Assembly (NCBI GenBank): GCA_003209565.1
Contig: QCQK01000010.1
Location: 1-46,338, forward strand
DNA: 46,338 nt
Direction: 5' to 3'
DNA from: Prochlorococcus sp. AG-449-J16
Lineage (GTDB): Bacteria; Cyanobacteriota; Cyanobacteriia; PCC-6307; Cyanobiaceae
Numbering within the stretch: the first letter of the stretch is position 1; each line of letters begins with the position of its first letter. Position numbers and translations under genes: made by a program. The notes under the pieces were generated by a model. The model saw nothing but the letters and a program-made list of their open reading frames with translations, ran no database searches and was not told the origin of the DNA. Of the stretch, positions 28,948-39,204 are shown piece by piece.

Positions 28948-31900
28948 TTAATATCTAAAAAATAATTGAACTTGGCTTTTCCAGTCCCCATTAGAGTCAT
29001 AAGAACCTAATAATTCTAAGTTTGGATTAGCCTGAAAAGTCAAAATTCCTGTAGGTGGTAGATCATCTCTACCAGGAACAGTTTGAAAGGCAAAATTTAT
29101 TGCATCGGTAACATCAAATCCTAGTTCTGCCACCCAAGCTTGAGAAGAAAATTCCTCATTAGAAGATGATTGTCCATTATTTTCTATATCTAAATTTTCA
29201 TTAGAAAAAATGTTGTTTAAAGAATCATTTCTTTCTATTAAGGCTGGATATAATGATAACTGAAACTTTTCACTAAAACCATCCGCATTATTCAATTGAG
29301 AAATAAATGCTCTATTAATTAAATTTGCAGAATTCCCTCCAATTAATCCAATTATTTGTGATCTACTATAACTTGGAGTGCTCCTTAATTGGATTCTTTT
29401 ATTTTCATCCTCAAAAGATAATTGATCTAAAAATCCTTCATAAGAAGCTTCGATTTTTATAAGCCTAGTATTACCTATTCCAAATGATCCAAAATCACTG
29501 GAAGTAGCATCTGCATCAAGATCGCCTGAGATATTTGAATCCTTATTATTCTCTCTTATAGGTATTATTGAATCTGGAACTTTACTAACTAAAGAAAAGT
29601 TAATAAATGGAACTACACCACTCCTCGATGCAAATAAAATATAATTATCTTTATTTTTATCAAGTTTAAAAGGGGTAGTATATAAATTAGCTCTACCTTT
29701 TTTTAGGTAAATAAGACCTCTAGCATTTAAATCTTTTCCTACAGTACCATTAATATTGAGATCTAATTTGGTATCTATATAAGCTTGGATTATCTCTGAA
29801 TATTGAAATTTAAAATCTGGTCCAAGTTTTAATTTAAGGTTAACAAAACTCAAATTGTCCAAATAATTTGGCAAGGTTTCTCCTAGTAGAACTGAATTCA
29901 AAATTGTTTCATTTGAAATTATTTCAATATTCTTATTTTTGTTCCAATATAGTTCTGGCCAATCCTTTTTATTTTTATTTTTCTTCCTTTTATTTTTTAT
30001 TTTATTGTTTTTATTATTGTAGAAATTAATAAATCCATTATTAATAGATAGATTACCTCCTAAAACAGGATTTTCAAATGATCCACTTAAATCTAAATCT
30101 GAATCCATTAAAAAATTGAAATTATCTGCCTTTATATTGAATTCATCTGTTTTCAGAGTAATCTTTGACTTCTGAGAATCATTCTTACTATAAAAAGGTA
30201 AAGAACCTCTTATAAAAATATTTCCAGAATCTTCGGCTTTTGCTTTTAGATTTTTCACCTCTAAATGATCAAAATCAAAAATTACCAAACTGTTAATGTC
30301 TTTTATTAAATTGTTATAAAAATCAATTTCAGAATCCTTAATGACTACAAATCCATTAAGTATTGGTTTATTTAAAGTACCTTTTATTATCATTCTGAGG
30401 TTAACCTGGCCCTCCTTAAAGGTAAAGTAATCGTTAGCAAAAATATCTATTAATTCAATAAATTTCCCATTTGCAATCAATCTTAGATCCATTTTATCTT
30501 CTTTGTTAATAGGTATTGAGCCTTCAAAATTAATTGGTATTTTCGAGTCATTTATTAACAAGGAAAAGTCAATATTAAAGATAGAATTATTAAATTCAAC
30601 AAGTCCTTTTTCTAGTACTAATTTGTTATTTTTAATAGATGACTTGTTGGAAGAAATATTAGTTGAGAAATAATTTGTATCTAGATTATAAAATAAATTA
30701 ATATCCAAACCTCCTTCAAAATCTCTTGGTTGGTCTAAAAAGATATTTGCAGCACTTAATGGAAGTTTTTCAATTTTTAAAGCCCCTTTGCCCTCTAATA
30801 AACCTCCTTCTAAATCAATAGAAAATTCCTCTTTGTTATTTTTAGAATCTTCTTTAGAAACATCAAGATAGCCATATAATTTTGCATTTAATTTATAATT
30901 AAGAGGCCTATCTCCCTGAATAGTTACTTTCCCATTATATCTACTTCTAAATTTACTTAAATACTTTTGCAGGTTATATTTATCCTCTAGAGCACTATTA
31001 CTTTCAATAAAATTATTAATAAAATCTATCCTATCTTTAAAAGAGATATTATCTTCATCTATTTCCATATCATCCAAAACATTAGACTTTGTTGTAGGTA
31101 TAATTTTTTTATTTTCAAAATTAAAAATATCAACTGCAGTAAGAATTGTCCAACTTGTACTAATATCATTTAGGTCGAAATTAATTAAGTTGTTTTTATC
31201 TGAGTTATATTCAATTTCAATAATTCCTCCATCAATTGGATACAATGATGAGTTGATATAAGAAGAATTATCTTTGAAGGTAAAATCAAATAATGAATTT
31301 GCTAACTTTATATTTCTATACTTACCTAAGCTCCAAGCCAGTCGTCCATCAAGATAAGACTGATCAGAAGATATCAATCCCTCCCCATTTATAATTCCTT
31401 TAATCCTATCGAATTGATTGTTTCTTATAGATAACTCAAGTTCATCAAGAGGAAAATTTTGAGCTCTCCAAATGAAGCTATTATTCTCTCTTACTATCTT
31501 TAAAATCCCTTTATTGGAATTAAAAACTCTAGTAAAAGTTAAATTATCTAATTTGAGTTTAGGATCCACCTTAACTGATACAAATGTGGGTATTGGAGAA
31601 TATCTATTTTTCATATTCAACAGAAATTCGTTATTAACGTTTTTGATATCTCCCTCCCATATTTCTCTTATACGAATTCCTTTGTAATGAGGATAATCAA
31701 CGTTAAAGTTTATTGATATATCAGGATCACTAATTTTCCCTTTTAATTCTCCATTAGCAGTAATGAAACCCCTTATATCATTTTTTCGGAAAATATTTAA
31801 ATTTGATAATTGAGTTCTATTTATCTCAAAATTAGAATCGATATTCCCAAAATTAATACCTCTTTTATCAAACCAATAAGGAATATTTCCAAATAGTTTA

Positions 31901-32904
31901 ATATCTGGATTAAGACTATCAATGTATCCAACACTTCCTTTTAATTCAATATTATTTACACTTTTGCTTAATGGAATATTTAAATTGAAATTTGAAGTTA
32001 AAGTTCCATAATTTAAGTTTTCAGAACTTCCTATTAAATTATTATCTCTACAAAAGAAACTAGTTAAATCTGAATTTATATTTTCTGAGAAATTTTCAGG
32101 TTTTATTTTTAAATTAGAAAAAGAAAATCTTCCCTTACAAAATGTTTGATTTGATGATTTATTAAATTTTAAATCAGATTTAAATTTCCCTTTTTTAAAG
32201 CTAATTTTTCTACCTCCAACACTATATGCAAAGTTCTCAAGATCTAAACCTTTAGAAAATAACTCCAACTTTAAAAAATTCTTATTTAATTTTGTATTAA
32301 ATCTAAATTTTAAAAAACCTTTTCCATCAAAATTAGACTTTACATTTGCTAATAATTCTCTATTAATAGATTTGTAGATAACATTCCCTTTTACTTTTGT
32401 TTCTAATCCTGAGTTTTTAAGATTAAAAGTTGAATATTTATTCAAGTTAAAATTCAATTCATACTTTATTTTTGATTTTTTTATAATCCTACTTGTTTTA
32501 TAAGTATTTTCCCTTTTAAAAAAATCTCTATCTATATTAATTTCCGTTTGCTCAGGACTTATTTTGAATACCCATTTTTGTTTTAAAAAAGATTTAAAAG
32601 GCATAATACCCAGATATACATTTTTAGCTTTAATAACAGAATCTATATTTTTTTTATCAATAATTTTTGAATTTCCAATCGAAATTCCTAGAAATTTAAT
32701 CCCTGAATAATCTCCTAAAAGAACCTCTTTATTTAAAAATTTCTCAACTTTTTCCTCAAGTTCCGATTTCCTAAAACTATAAGTTTCTCTCAAAAAATTA
32801 TCTAATAAAAAAGAGCCAAAAATTCCTGAAGACACTATGATACCTACTAATAAAATTTTTGTGTTTAAATTTAGAGATCTAATTTTTTTCAATTTAGAAC
32901 CCAA
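28948..32904 (-). CDS. tamB: TamB-like (DUF490) envelope translocation protein
   Basis: 1318 residues, the largest gene here, from a TTG start. One N-terminal membrane anchor (ILLVGIIVSSGIFGSFLL, residues 16-33) is followed by a very long run of beta-strand repeats rich in Asn, Lys, Ser and Phe, as in AsmA/TamB bridge proteins. The C-terminal DUF490 region includes LNINGTVGKDLNARGLIYLK near 1050 and SYSRSQIIGLIGGN near 1190, and it ends with an aromatic residue-rich strand QVQLFFRY. TamB works with an Omp85 partner in outer-membrane biogenesis and lipid transport; in cyanobacteria the role is inferred. A lysine/asparagine-rich insert lies near residue 970. Confidence 0.85.
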   Translation of the reverse strand: MGSKLKKIRSLNLNTKILLVGIIVSSGIFGSFLLDNFLRETYSFRKSELEEKVEKFLNKEVLLGDYSGIKFLGISIGNSKIIDKKNIDSVIKAKNVYLGIMPFKSFLKQKWVFKISPEQTEINIDRDFFKRENTYKTSRIIKKSKIKYELNFNLNKYSTFNLKNSGLETKVKGNVIYKSINRELLANVKSNFDGKGFLKFRFNTKLNKNFLKLELFSKGLDLENFAYSVGGRKISFKKGKFKSDLKFNKSSNQTFCKGRFSFSNLKIKPENFSENINSDLTSFFCRDNNLIGSSENLNYGTLTSNFNLNIPLSKSVNNIELKGSVGYIDSLNPDIKLFGNIPYWFDKRGINFGNIDSNFEINRTQLSNLNIFRKNDIRGFITANGELKGKISDPDISINFNVDYPHYKGIRIREIWEGDIKNVNNEFLLNMKNRYSPIPTFVSVKVDPKLKLDNLTFTRVFNSNKGILKIVRENNSFIWRAQNFPLDELELSIRNNQFDRIKGIINGEGLISSDQSYLDGRLAWSLGKYRNIKLANSLFDFTFKDNSSYINSSLYPIDGGIIEIEYNSDKNNLINFDLNDISTSWTILTAVDIFNFENKKIIPTTKSNVLDDMEIDEDNISFKDRIDFINNFIESNSALEDKYNLQKYLSKFRSRYNGKVTIQGDRPLNYKLNAKLYGYLDVSKEDSKNNKEEFSIDLEGGLLEGKGALKIEKLPLSAANIFLDQPRDFEGGLDINLFYNLDTNYFSTNISSNKSSIKNNKLVLEKGLVEFNNSIFNIDFSLLINDSKIPINFEGSIPINKEDKMDLRLIANGKFIELIDIFANDYFTFKEGQVNLRMIIKGTLNKPILNGFVVIKDSEIDFYNNLIKDINSLVIFDFDHLEVKNLKAKAEDSGNIFIRGSLPFYSKNDSQKSKITLKTDEFNIKADNFNFLMDSDLDLSGSFENPVLGGNLSINNGFINFYNNKNNKIKNKRKKNKNKKDWPELYWNKNKNIEIISNETILNSVLLGETLPNYLDNLSFVNLKLKLGPDFKFQYSEIIQAYIDTKLDLNINGTVGKDLNARGLIYLKKGRANLYTTPFKLDKNKDNYILFASRSGVVPFINFSLVSKVPDSIIPIRENNKDSNISGDLDADATSSDFGSFGIGNTRLIKIEASYEGFLDQLSFEDENKRIQLRSTPSYSRSQIIGLIGGNSANLINRAFISQLNNADGFSEKFQLSLYPALIERNDSLNNIFSNENLDIENNGQSSSNEEFSSQAWVAELGFDVTDAINFAFQTVPGRDDLPPTGILTFQANPNLELLGSYDSNGDWKSQVQLFFRY

Positions 32905-32956
32905 AAATAGAGTAGGCTTACAAAATATAAGAAATTAATTAGGTCAAAGCCACTAA

Positions 32957-33400
32957 ATGTCTTTTTTTGAACTATTAGAGAACATGCCCAAAATTTTTGG
33001 ATTCTTGGGAGTAATCCTTTTTATTTGCACGTTAGCAGCTTTTATATTTAATTTTGGTTTTAAATTTCGAATTGTAGGAGCAACCATTTTCTCTTTATTA
33101 CTTTCTTTAAGCAGTTGGGCGTTTATACAAAGTTATACTCAAAATGTAAGAATAGAGGACGCAAAATATGTCCCAATTGTCTATGACAATGGTTTTGATT
33201 TGATAATTGCTAAAGCAGAAGATAACTTCCCAGAAGAGTCTATTGAACCTACTTTAAGACAACTTTCAGAAAATCTTAGGAAAGGTAGCAGATCGGGAGC
33301 GAGTGTAAAAATTAAGATAAGAAAGCTTAAAAAAATTTCAGATAGCGTAAGTAAACCAGTAGTAATAGGAGAAATTCAAAAAAATGTAAAAATGAATTAG
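32957..33400 (+). CDS. ycf51: Ycf51-like (DUF2518) membrane protein
   Basis: 147 residues with two N-terminal membrane segments (IFGFLGVILFICTLAAFIF and VGATIFSLLLSLSSWAFI) and a soluble C-terminal domain. The pattern FKFRIVGATIF then YVPIVYDNGFDLIIAKAE fits the Ycf51/DUF2518 family, which is present in cyanobacteria and red-lineage plastids and has no settled function. It is divergent from the tamB-like gene, with 52 bases between starts, and followed 9 bases later by a DUF4332 gene. Confidence 0.78.
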   Translation: MSFFELLENMPKIFGFLGVILFICTLAAFIFNFGFKFRIVGATIFSLLLSLSSWAFIQSYTQNVRIEDAKYVPIVYDNGFDLIIAKAEDNFPEESIEPTLRQLSENLRKGSRSGASVKIKIRKLKKISDSVSKPVVIGEIQKNVKMN

Positions 33401-33409
33401 TCTCAAAAA

Positions 33410-33805
33410 ATGGAAATCAAAACCTTTTTAGATTTTTTGCCAAGTAACTTTAGACATGAGAAATCTTTTTTAATTCAAAAAAATCTGAATGACTATAAAA
33501 AATTAAGTAATCTTTCAGACTTAGACATAAATGAGATTCAAAGAAAATCTTCACTATGTACATTGAATAATCTAAAAAAAATTAGAGCAATAGCAATTTT
33601 TAAAAAAGAAATTGGAATTTCTCCCCCGGAAGCATATCTACTTTTACATTGCGGCATATCTTCTATTAAATCATTATCACTATCTACTCCTTACGAACTA
33701 GAACGCAAAATTGGTAGATTAGAGAGAGTCCTTAGAGTAAAAACTAATACAGACATAACCTTTACTCTCTTAAAAAAATGGATTAAAAGAGCTAGTCAAA
33801 TCTAA
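33410..33805 (+). CDS. DUF4332-like helix-hairpin-helix protein
   Basis: 131 residues, all-alpha and basic. The C-terminal part reads like tandem helix-hairpin-helix units: KEIGISPPEAYLLLHCGISS near 65 and LSTPYELERKIGRLERVL near 96, resembling DUF4332. Such domains usually bind DNA or proteins, but no partner is evident. There is no signal peptide. It lies between the ycf51-like gene and a small exported protein. Confidence 0.68.
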   Translation: MEIKTFLDFLPSNFRHEKSFLIQKNLNDYKKLSNLSDLDINEIQRKSSLCTLNNLKKIRAIAIFKKEIGISPPEAYLLLHCGISSIKSLSLSTPYELERKIGRLERVLRVKTNTDITFTLLKKWIKRASQI

Positions 33806-33869
33806 AAATCAATTTCAAATCTTGGTTAAAAAAATTTTTTAATGTAGAATTTAGAAAAAGATATTAATA

Positions 33870-34136
33870 ATGAAACCTTTTTTATTTTTATTATTGTTAT
33901 TTTCAAATCCTTTTTACCCTGTTTTTAGTCAATCTAACTTGTTAGAAAGCGTAAAAAAGAATCCAAGCGAAGCTAGGAATTTATGTAATAAGTTTAGAGA
34001 ATTTAATTCAAAAGGCATTTCAGCTAGTTCAGACAAAGTTATAGAGTTTGTATCAAACAAAAATAAGTTAACTCCCGTTAACGCTGAGATCTTTTCTATT
34101 TACGTCATTGGACTGCACTGTCCAGATATTATCTAA
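33870..34136 (+). CDS. Small exported protein of unknown function
   Basis: 88 residues. A clear signal peptide (KPFLFLLLLFSNPFYPVFS) is probably cleaved after residue 20, leaving about 68 residues. The mature part has two Cys, in NLCNKF and GLHCPDII, that could form a disulfide. I do not recognise the family. It ends 7 bases before the S15 peptidase gene, so the two are likely cotranslated, but nothing shows a shared function. Confidence 0.65.
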   Translation: MKPFLFLLLLFSNPFYPVFSQSNLLESVKKNPSEARNLCNKFREFNSKGISASSDKVIEFVSNKNKLTPVNAEIFSIYVIGLHCPDII

Positions 34137-34143
34137 ACCCTAA

Positions 34144-35724
34144 ATGTCTGGTTCAAGATGGTTTGACAAGTCTCTAGTCCTTGGAGATGGAGTAAAACTT
34201 ATATCAAGAATTTGGGTACCTAATAGTAATGGGCCATGGCCTACATTATTAATGAGACAACCTTATGGTAGAGAAATAGCTTCAAGTATTACCTATTCTC
34301 ATCCAGAGTGGTGGGCTTCTAAAGGGTATATGGTAATAATTCAAGATGTTAGAGGTATGGGTTCTTCTGAAGGAGTTTTTAATGGTTTTTCTCAAGAAGC
34401 TAGCGATACTTCAGAAACACATGAATGGGTAAGATCTCTTAAAGAATGTAATGGGAAACTTGGCTTATATGGTTTTTCATATCAAGGATTTACTCAACTA
34501 ACTGGTGAATTAAATTCAAAGCCGCCCGATTGTTTATCTCCAGCAATGACTGGGATGAATATTAAGGATCATTGGTGCTCAGATGGAGGAGCATATTGGT
34601 GGCATAACAATATTGCATGGGGACTTCAAATCGCAGCACTTAAAATGAAAAGAGAAAATAAATTACTTGAGTGGGAAAAGATAAGATTATCCTTAGAAAA
34701 TAAAAGTTATTTAAGAGAAGGAATTGATACTTTAAAAAAATATGATCCTAATAGCTTTGTTTTGGAATGGCTTAAAAATTTAAATAATGCTCGCCCATTT
34801 GAAGAATTTAAACCAATTTCAACATGGATTAAACAACCTATGTTAATCATTGGAGGACTTTGGGATCCACATTTAAAAGGTGCCTTTGATCTTTATAAAA
34901 AATCTAAAGAAGCTGGTGGAAGCCCAGAGATTATTATTGGGAATGCGACACATCTAAATTGGTGGGAGGGATCACAAGAATCTTTATTAAAATTTTTTGA
35001 TAAACATTTAAAATCAGATGAAAAATTAAATTCTAAGAATTCTAAAAACGAGAAAAAAATATGGAATATTTCATTAAATAAATGGGAAGAATTAGATAAT
35101 AAATTTCACCCTGAATTTATTTTTGGACTCAAAAGCGATGGCACAGCAAATATAGAAGTTGAAGATGGAAGTCTGACCATAAATTCAAAAGGATCAGGAT
35201 GGTTCACAATTGTTAATGACCCATGGAGACCTACTCCATCTGAGGGTGGTCATTTAGGTCCAAATCCAGGAAAGTTTAATAGAAGTATTATTGATCAACG
35301 CCTGGATGTAGGTGTTTTTCAAACCAATTCTTTTGAAGAAGATCAATATTTTACAGGAGTCCCCTCATTAGAAATCCAAGTAAAAAGTGATCAGCCCAAT
35401 TTTGATATCTGCCTTGCTTTATCTCTAGTTGAAGAAGATAATGAAAAGGCGAATCAATTTTCAACCGGATTCTTAAGGGTTAAAAACTCCAAAATAAGTG
35501 AAGAATGCATTTATCAAATAACAATGCAGCCAACAAATATTTGTTTGATTAAAGGTAGCAAGCTTCGCTTATCTATATCTGCGGCAGCTTATCCTGCTAT
35601 TGGTGTTAATCCTGGATTTGAGGAGGGAAAGATTGGAGCGCCATCAGCAAATCATAGAGTTATTACTCTCAGTTTTAGCCTTAAAAGAACATTTATGAAA
35701 ATGACCCCTTTTTTTCTTAAATAA
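34144..35724 (+). CDS. Peptidase S15 / CocE-NonD family hydrolase
   Basis: 526 residues. The N-terminal alpha/beta-hydrolase domain carries Ser112 in YGFSYQG, Asp241 in GGLWDPH and His270 in NATHLNWW, a complete triad. The motif VIIQDVRGMGSSEG near 72 is characteristic of the S15/CocE family. The C-terminal half has the beta-sandwich (X-Pro dipeptidyl peptidase C-terminal-like) region beginning around residue 320. The substrate, a peptide or an acyl ester, cannot be told from sequence. There is no signal peptide. Confidence 0.87.
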   Translation: MSGSRWFDKSLVLGDGVKLISRIWVPNSNGPWPTLLMRQPYGREIASSITYSHPEWWASKGYMVIIQDVRGMGSSEGVFNGFSQEASDTSETHEWVRSLKECNGKLGLYGFSYQGFTQLTGELNSKPPDCLSPAMTGMNIKDHWCSDGGAYWWHNNIAWGLQIAALKMKRENKLLEWEKIRLSLENKSYLREGIDTLKKYDPNSFVLEWLKNLNNARPFEEFKPISTWIKQPMLIIGGLWDPHLKGAFDLYKKSKEAGGSPEIIIGNATHLNWWEGSQESLLKFFDKHLKSDEKLNSKNSKNEKKIWNISLNKWEELDNKFHPEFIFGLKSDGTANIEVEDGSLTINSKGSGWFTIVNDPWRPTPSEGGHLGPNPGKFNRSIIDQRLDVGVFQTNSFEEDQYFTGVPSLEIQVKSDQPNFDICLALSLVEEDNEKANQFSTGFLRVKNSKISEECIYQITMQPTNICLIKGSKLRLSISAAAYPAIGVNPGFEEGKIGAPSANHRVITLSFSLKRTFMKMTPFFLK

Positions 35725-35776
35725 TTATTTTTTTGGTTAATCATTTGATATTATAAATCCTTAATATCTACCAGTC

Positions 35777-38041
35777 ATGATCGAGACAATTCAAGCAGAC
35801 TGGATTAAATCAGAAGCTATCAACCTAGAAAATTGTTGCAATGATAATCCATTAAAAATATTAGGTCCTCATTTTTATGAAGAACAATGGGTTGTAAGGG
35901 TATGGATGCCTGAAGCAGACGAAGTTAAAATAAATTTTAAAAACAATACCTATAAGGCGGAAAGCGTAAACCATAAATGGCTTTTTGAAGCTATCCTCCC
36001 TGAAAATCCAAATTATAATTACGAAATTAATATTTCACGAGGAGGGATCACACATACACAACATGACCCTTGGTCATATAGAGAAGAGTGGATGGGAGAA
36101 GTTGATAGACATCTTTTTGCAGAAGGCAATCATCATCATATTTGGGAAAAAATGGGAGCACATCTCATTGAAGAAAAGAATCAAAGAGGAGTTATGTTTT
36201 GCATTTGGGCGCCAAATGCAAAATCAATCTCGATAATTGGAGATATAAATTCTTGGGATGGAAGACATCATCCAATGCAAAAAAGATTAGGGGGAATTTG
36301 GGAACTATTCATGCCAACAATGCAAGAGGCCGACACATATAAATATGAAATAAGAACACAACAAGGTCATATTTATGAGAAAGCTGATCCATATGGTTTC
36401 CTTCATGAAATTAGACCACAAAATGGTTCAATAGTTTCAAAATTGAAAAACTTTAATTGGAATGATAGTTCTTGGATTTCAAATAGAGACTCTTCTAGTC
36501 AAATTAATAAGCCAATTTCCGTTTATGAAATGCATTTAGGAAGTTGGCTCCATGAATCAATAGATAATAAATATCTGGGAGACAATGGTGAATCAAGAGA
36601 CCCAGTGCCTGCAGCCGATTTAAAACCTGGAACAAGATTATTAACTTATCCAGAATTGACCGAGAAACTCATCCCTTACGTAAAAGAAAGAGGATTCACT
36701 CATATTGAACTAATGCCAATATCTGAGCATCCTTTCGATGGTTCATGGGGATACCAAGTTACAGGCTGGTATGCACCAACAAGTAGATTTGGTACCCCAA
36801 ATGAATTTAGAGAGTTTGTAAATAAATGTCATGAAGAGGGCATAGGCGTAATTCTTGATTGGGTGCCTGGTCATTTTCCAAAAGATAAGCATGGTTTAGC
36901 ATTTTTTGATGGTTGTCATCTTTATGAACATGGAGATTCACGCATAGGTGAACACAAAGAATGGGGGACACTAATATTTAATTACAGCAGAAACGAAGTA
37001 AGAAATTTCTTAGTAGCCAACCTCGTTTATTGGTTTGAAGAGTTTCATATTGATGGCATAAGAGTAGATGCTGTGGCTTCAATGCTTTACAGAGATTATC
37101 TACGTCCAGATGGAGAATGGATCCCCAATGAAAATGGTGGGAATGAAAATATAGAAGCCGTTAAATTTCTTCAACAGGCTAATCATGTACTCTTCCAACA
37201 CTTCCCAGGTGCACTTTCTATCGCTGAAGAATCAACAACTTGGCCAATGGTAACCAAACCAACAGATATGGGAGGGTTAGGATTTAACTTGAAATGGAAT
37301 ATGGGATGGATGCACGATATGCTTGATTATTTTGAAATAGATCCTTGGTTTAGGCAATTCCATCAAAATAGTGTAACTTTCTCAATTACATATAACTATA
37401 CAGAGAACTTTATGCTTGCACTTAGTCATGATGAGGTTGTTCATGGGAAAAGTCATCTTTTACATAAAATGCCCGGCGATGACTGGAAGAAATATGCAAA
37501 TACTCGAGCATTACTAACTTATATGTGGACCCACCCTGGTAAAAAAACGATATTTATGGGTATGGAATTTGGGCAAAGACAAGAATGGAATGTTTGGGAT
37601 GATCTGCAATGGGAATTACTAGAATTTGAGCCTCATAAAGGTATCAGGAACTTGATTGATGACCTAAACGTTCTCTATAAAAATGAACCTGCATTATGGA
37701 AAAATGACTTTGATCCTTATGGATTCCAATGGATTGATTGTAATGACAAATCTAATTCGGTTATAAGTTTCATGCGAAGAGAAAACGATACCAATGAGTG
37801 GCTTGTTGTTGTTGCCAACTTTACACCTAATACTCATGGGTCATACAAAGTAGGTGTTCCTGTGGAAGGATTCTATAAAGAAATATTTAATTCAGATGGC
37901 TCTAGATACGGGGGCAGTAATAAAGGGAATATGGGGGGTAAAGAAACTATAAATTACAATATTCATGATTATCAAAATGCTCTAGAACTTGCTTTGCCCC
38001 CATTAAGCGTGAGTATCTTCAAGCATCAATCAAAAAAATAA
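35777..38041 (+). CDS. glgB: 1,4-alpha-glucan branching enzyme
   Basis: 754 residues: an N-terminal beta domain, a CBM48 domain ([20 protein letters not shown] near 140) and a GH13 barrel. The nucleophile Asp431 is in [11 protein letters not shown] and the acid/base Glu484 in IAEESTTWP, 53 residues apart as in E. coli Glg[16 protein letters not shown] supplies the transition-state His-Asp. It introduces alpha-1,6 branches into the glycogen made by the GlgA encoded at 7129. It begins 52 bases after the S15 gene. Confidence 0.97.
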   Translation: MIETIQADWIKSEAINLENCCNDNPLKILGPHFYEEQWVVRVWMPEADEVKINFKNNTYKAESVNHKWLFEAILPENPNYNYEINISRGGITHTQHDPWSYREEWMGEVDRHLFAEGNHHHIWEKMGAHLIEEKNQRGVMFCIWAPNAKSISIIGDINSWDGRHHPMQKRLGGIWELFMPTMQEADTYKYEIRTQQGHIYEKADPYGFLHEIRPQNGSIVSKLKNFNWNDSSWISNRDSSSQINKPISVYEMHLGSWLHESIDNKYLGDNGESRDPVPAADLKPGTRLLTYPELTEKLIPYVKERGFTHIELMPISEHPFDGSWGYQVTGWYAPTSRFGTPNEFREFVNKCHEEGIGVILDWVPGHFPKDKHGLAFFDGCHLYEHGDSRIGEHKEWGTLIFNYSRNEVRNFLVANLVYWFEEFHIDGIRVDAVASMLYRDYLRPDGEWIPNENGGNENIEAVKFLQQANHVLFQHFPGALSIAEESTTWPMVTKPTDMGGLGFNLKWNMGWMHDMLDYFEIDPWFRQFHQNSVTFSITYNYTENFMLALSHDEVVHGKSHLLHKMPGDDWKKYANTRALLTYMWTHPGKKTIFMGMEFGQRQEWNVWDDLQWELLEFEPHKGIRNLIDDLNVLYKNEPALWKNDFDPYGFQWIDCNDKSNSVISFMRRENDTNEWLVVVANFTPNTHGSYKVGVPVEGFYKEIFNSDGSRYGGSNKGNMGGKETINYNIHDYQNALELALPPLSVSIFKHQSKK

Positions 38042-38063
38042 GAAGGCTCATTTAACTTAATGC

Positions 38064-38084
38064 TTCATATAAATGTTCATATAA
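38064..38084 (+). repeat. 9-base direct repeats upstream of hemE
   Basis: TTCATATAA occurs at 38064-38072 and 38076-38084, separated by ATG, giving a 12-base period. A further short palindrome, TTACATTGTAA, lies at 38100-38110. Both are in the 114-base gap between glgB and hemE and may belong to the hemE promoter region. Confidence 0.5.
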
Positions 38085-38155
38085 CGCTTTTGATCTGCTT
38101 TACATTGTAAGATTTTTAAGTTGGATTTTAATTTTTTAAAATATTGAATTTTAAA

Positions 38156-39196
38156 ATGGGTCAAGATTTACCACTACTACTTTCTGCCGCGTTAGGTAAA
38201 AAAGTAAATAGGCCTCCAGTATGGATGATGAGGCAAGCAGGAAGATATATGAAAATCTATAGAGATTTAAGGGAGCGTTACCCAAGCTTTAGAGAGAGGT
38301 CTGAAAATCCAGAACTATCATATGAGATTTCAATGCAGCCTTTTCATGCTTTCAAACCGGATGGTGTGATCCTTTTTTCAGATATTCTCACACCTCTTCC
38401 AGGGATGGGCATAAATTTTGAAATAATAGAAAGTAAAGGTCCAATTATTGAGGACCCAATAAGAACTCTTAATCAGGTAGAAAATTTAAAAGAATTAAAT
38501 CCAAGTGAGAGTTTAAGTTTTGTTGGGCGAGTTCTTACTTCACTAAAAAAAGATGTGAATAATGAGGCAACAGTTTTAGGTTTTGTTGGCGCACCTTGGA
38601 CTCTTGCTGCATATGTAGTTGAAGGTAAAAGCAGTAAAAATTATTCTTTAATAAAATCAATGGCTTTTAATGAACCAGATTTACTTCATAGACTTCTTGA
38701 TCATTTTGCAAAATCTATTGGTGAATATCTTAAATATCAAATAAAATCTGGAGCGCAAGTAGTACAAATTTTTGATTCATGGGCCGGCCAACTAAGCCCA
38801 CAAGATTACGATATCTTTGCTGGGCCGTATCAAAAAAAAGTTGTTGAAATTGTAAAAGAAGAGTACCCTGAAACACCAATTATTCTCTACATTTCAGGCA
38901 GTGCTGGTGTTTTAGAAAGAATGGCAAAAACCGGAGTAGATATAATTTCATTAGACTGGACAGTAGATATTGAAGAGGCTTGTAAAAGAATTCCCAGGGG
39001 GATTGGAATTCAAGGTAATGTTGACCCTGGCATTTTATTCGGAAACAAAGAATCAATAAAAGATAGAATAGATAATACTTTCAATAAAATTAAAGACAGG
39101 AAATATATTCTTAATTTGGGTCATGGGATTTTACCTGGGACTCCAGAAGAAAATGCTCAAACATTTTTTGAACATGGGAAAAACCTCGCTTACTAG
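38156..39196 (+). CDS. hemE: Uroporphyrinogen decarboxylase
   Basis: 346 residues from ATG 38156; a TTG 12 bases upstream would add four residues that the family does not need. The N-terminal signature [20 protein letters not shown] and [18 protein letters not shown] near 75 are diagnostic. [15 protein letters not shown] near 145 and the C-terminal [15 protein letters not shown] complete the set. It decarboxylates uroporphyrinogen III to coproporphyrinogen III for haem and chlorophyll. Confidence 0.97.
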   Translation: MGQDLPLLLSAALGKKVNRPPVWMMRQAGRYMKIYRDLRERYPSFRERSENPELSYEISMQPFHAFKPDGVILFSDILTPLPGMGINFEIIESKGPIIEDPIRTLNQVENLKELNPSESLSFVGRVLTSLKKDVNNEATVLGFVGAPWTLAAYVVEGKSSKNYSLIKSMAFNEPDLLHRLLDHFAKSIGEYLKYQIKSGAQVVQIFDSWAGQLSPQDYDIFAGPYQKKVVEIVKEEYPETPIILYISGSAGVLERMAKTGVDIISLDWTVDIEEACKRIPRGIGIQGNVDPGILFGNKESIKDRIDNTFNKIKDRKYILNLGHGILPGTPEENAQTFFEHGKNLAY

Positions 39197-39204
39197 TCAA
39201 AGTC

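Noticed and set aside
38144..38155. TTG start for hemE four codons upstream
   Set aside because: The ATG at 38156 matches the family N-terminus.
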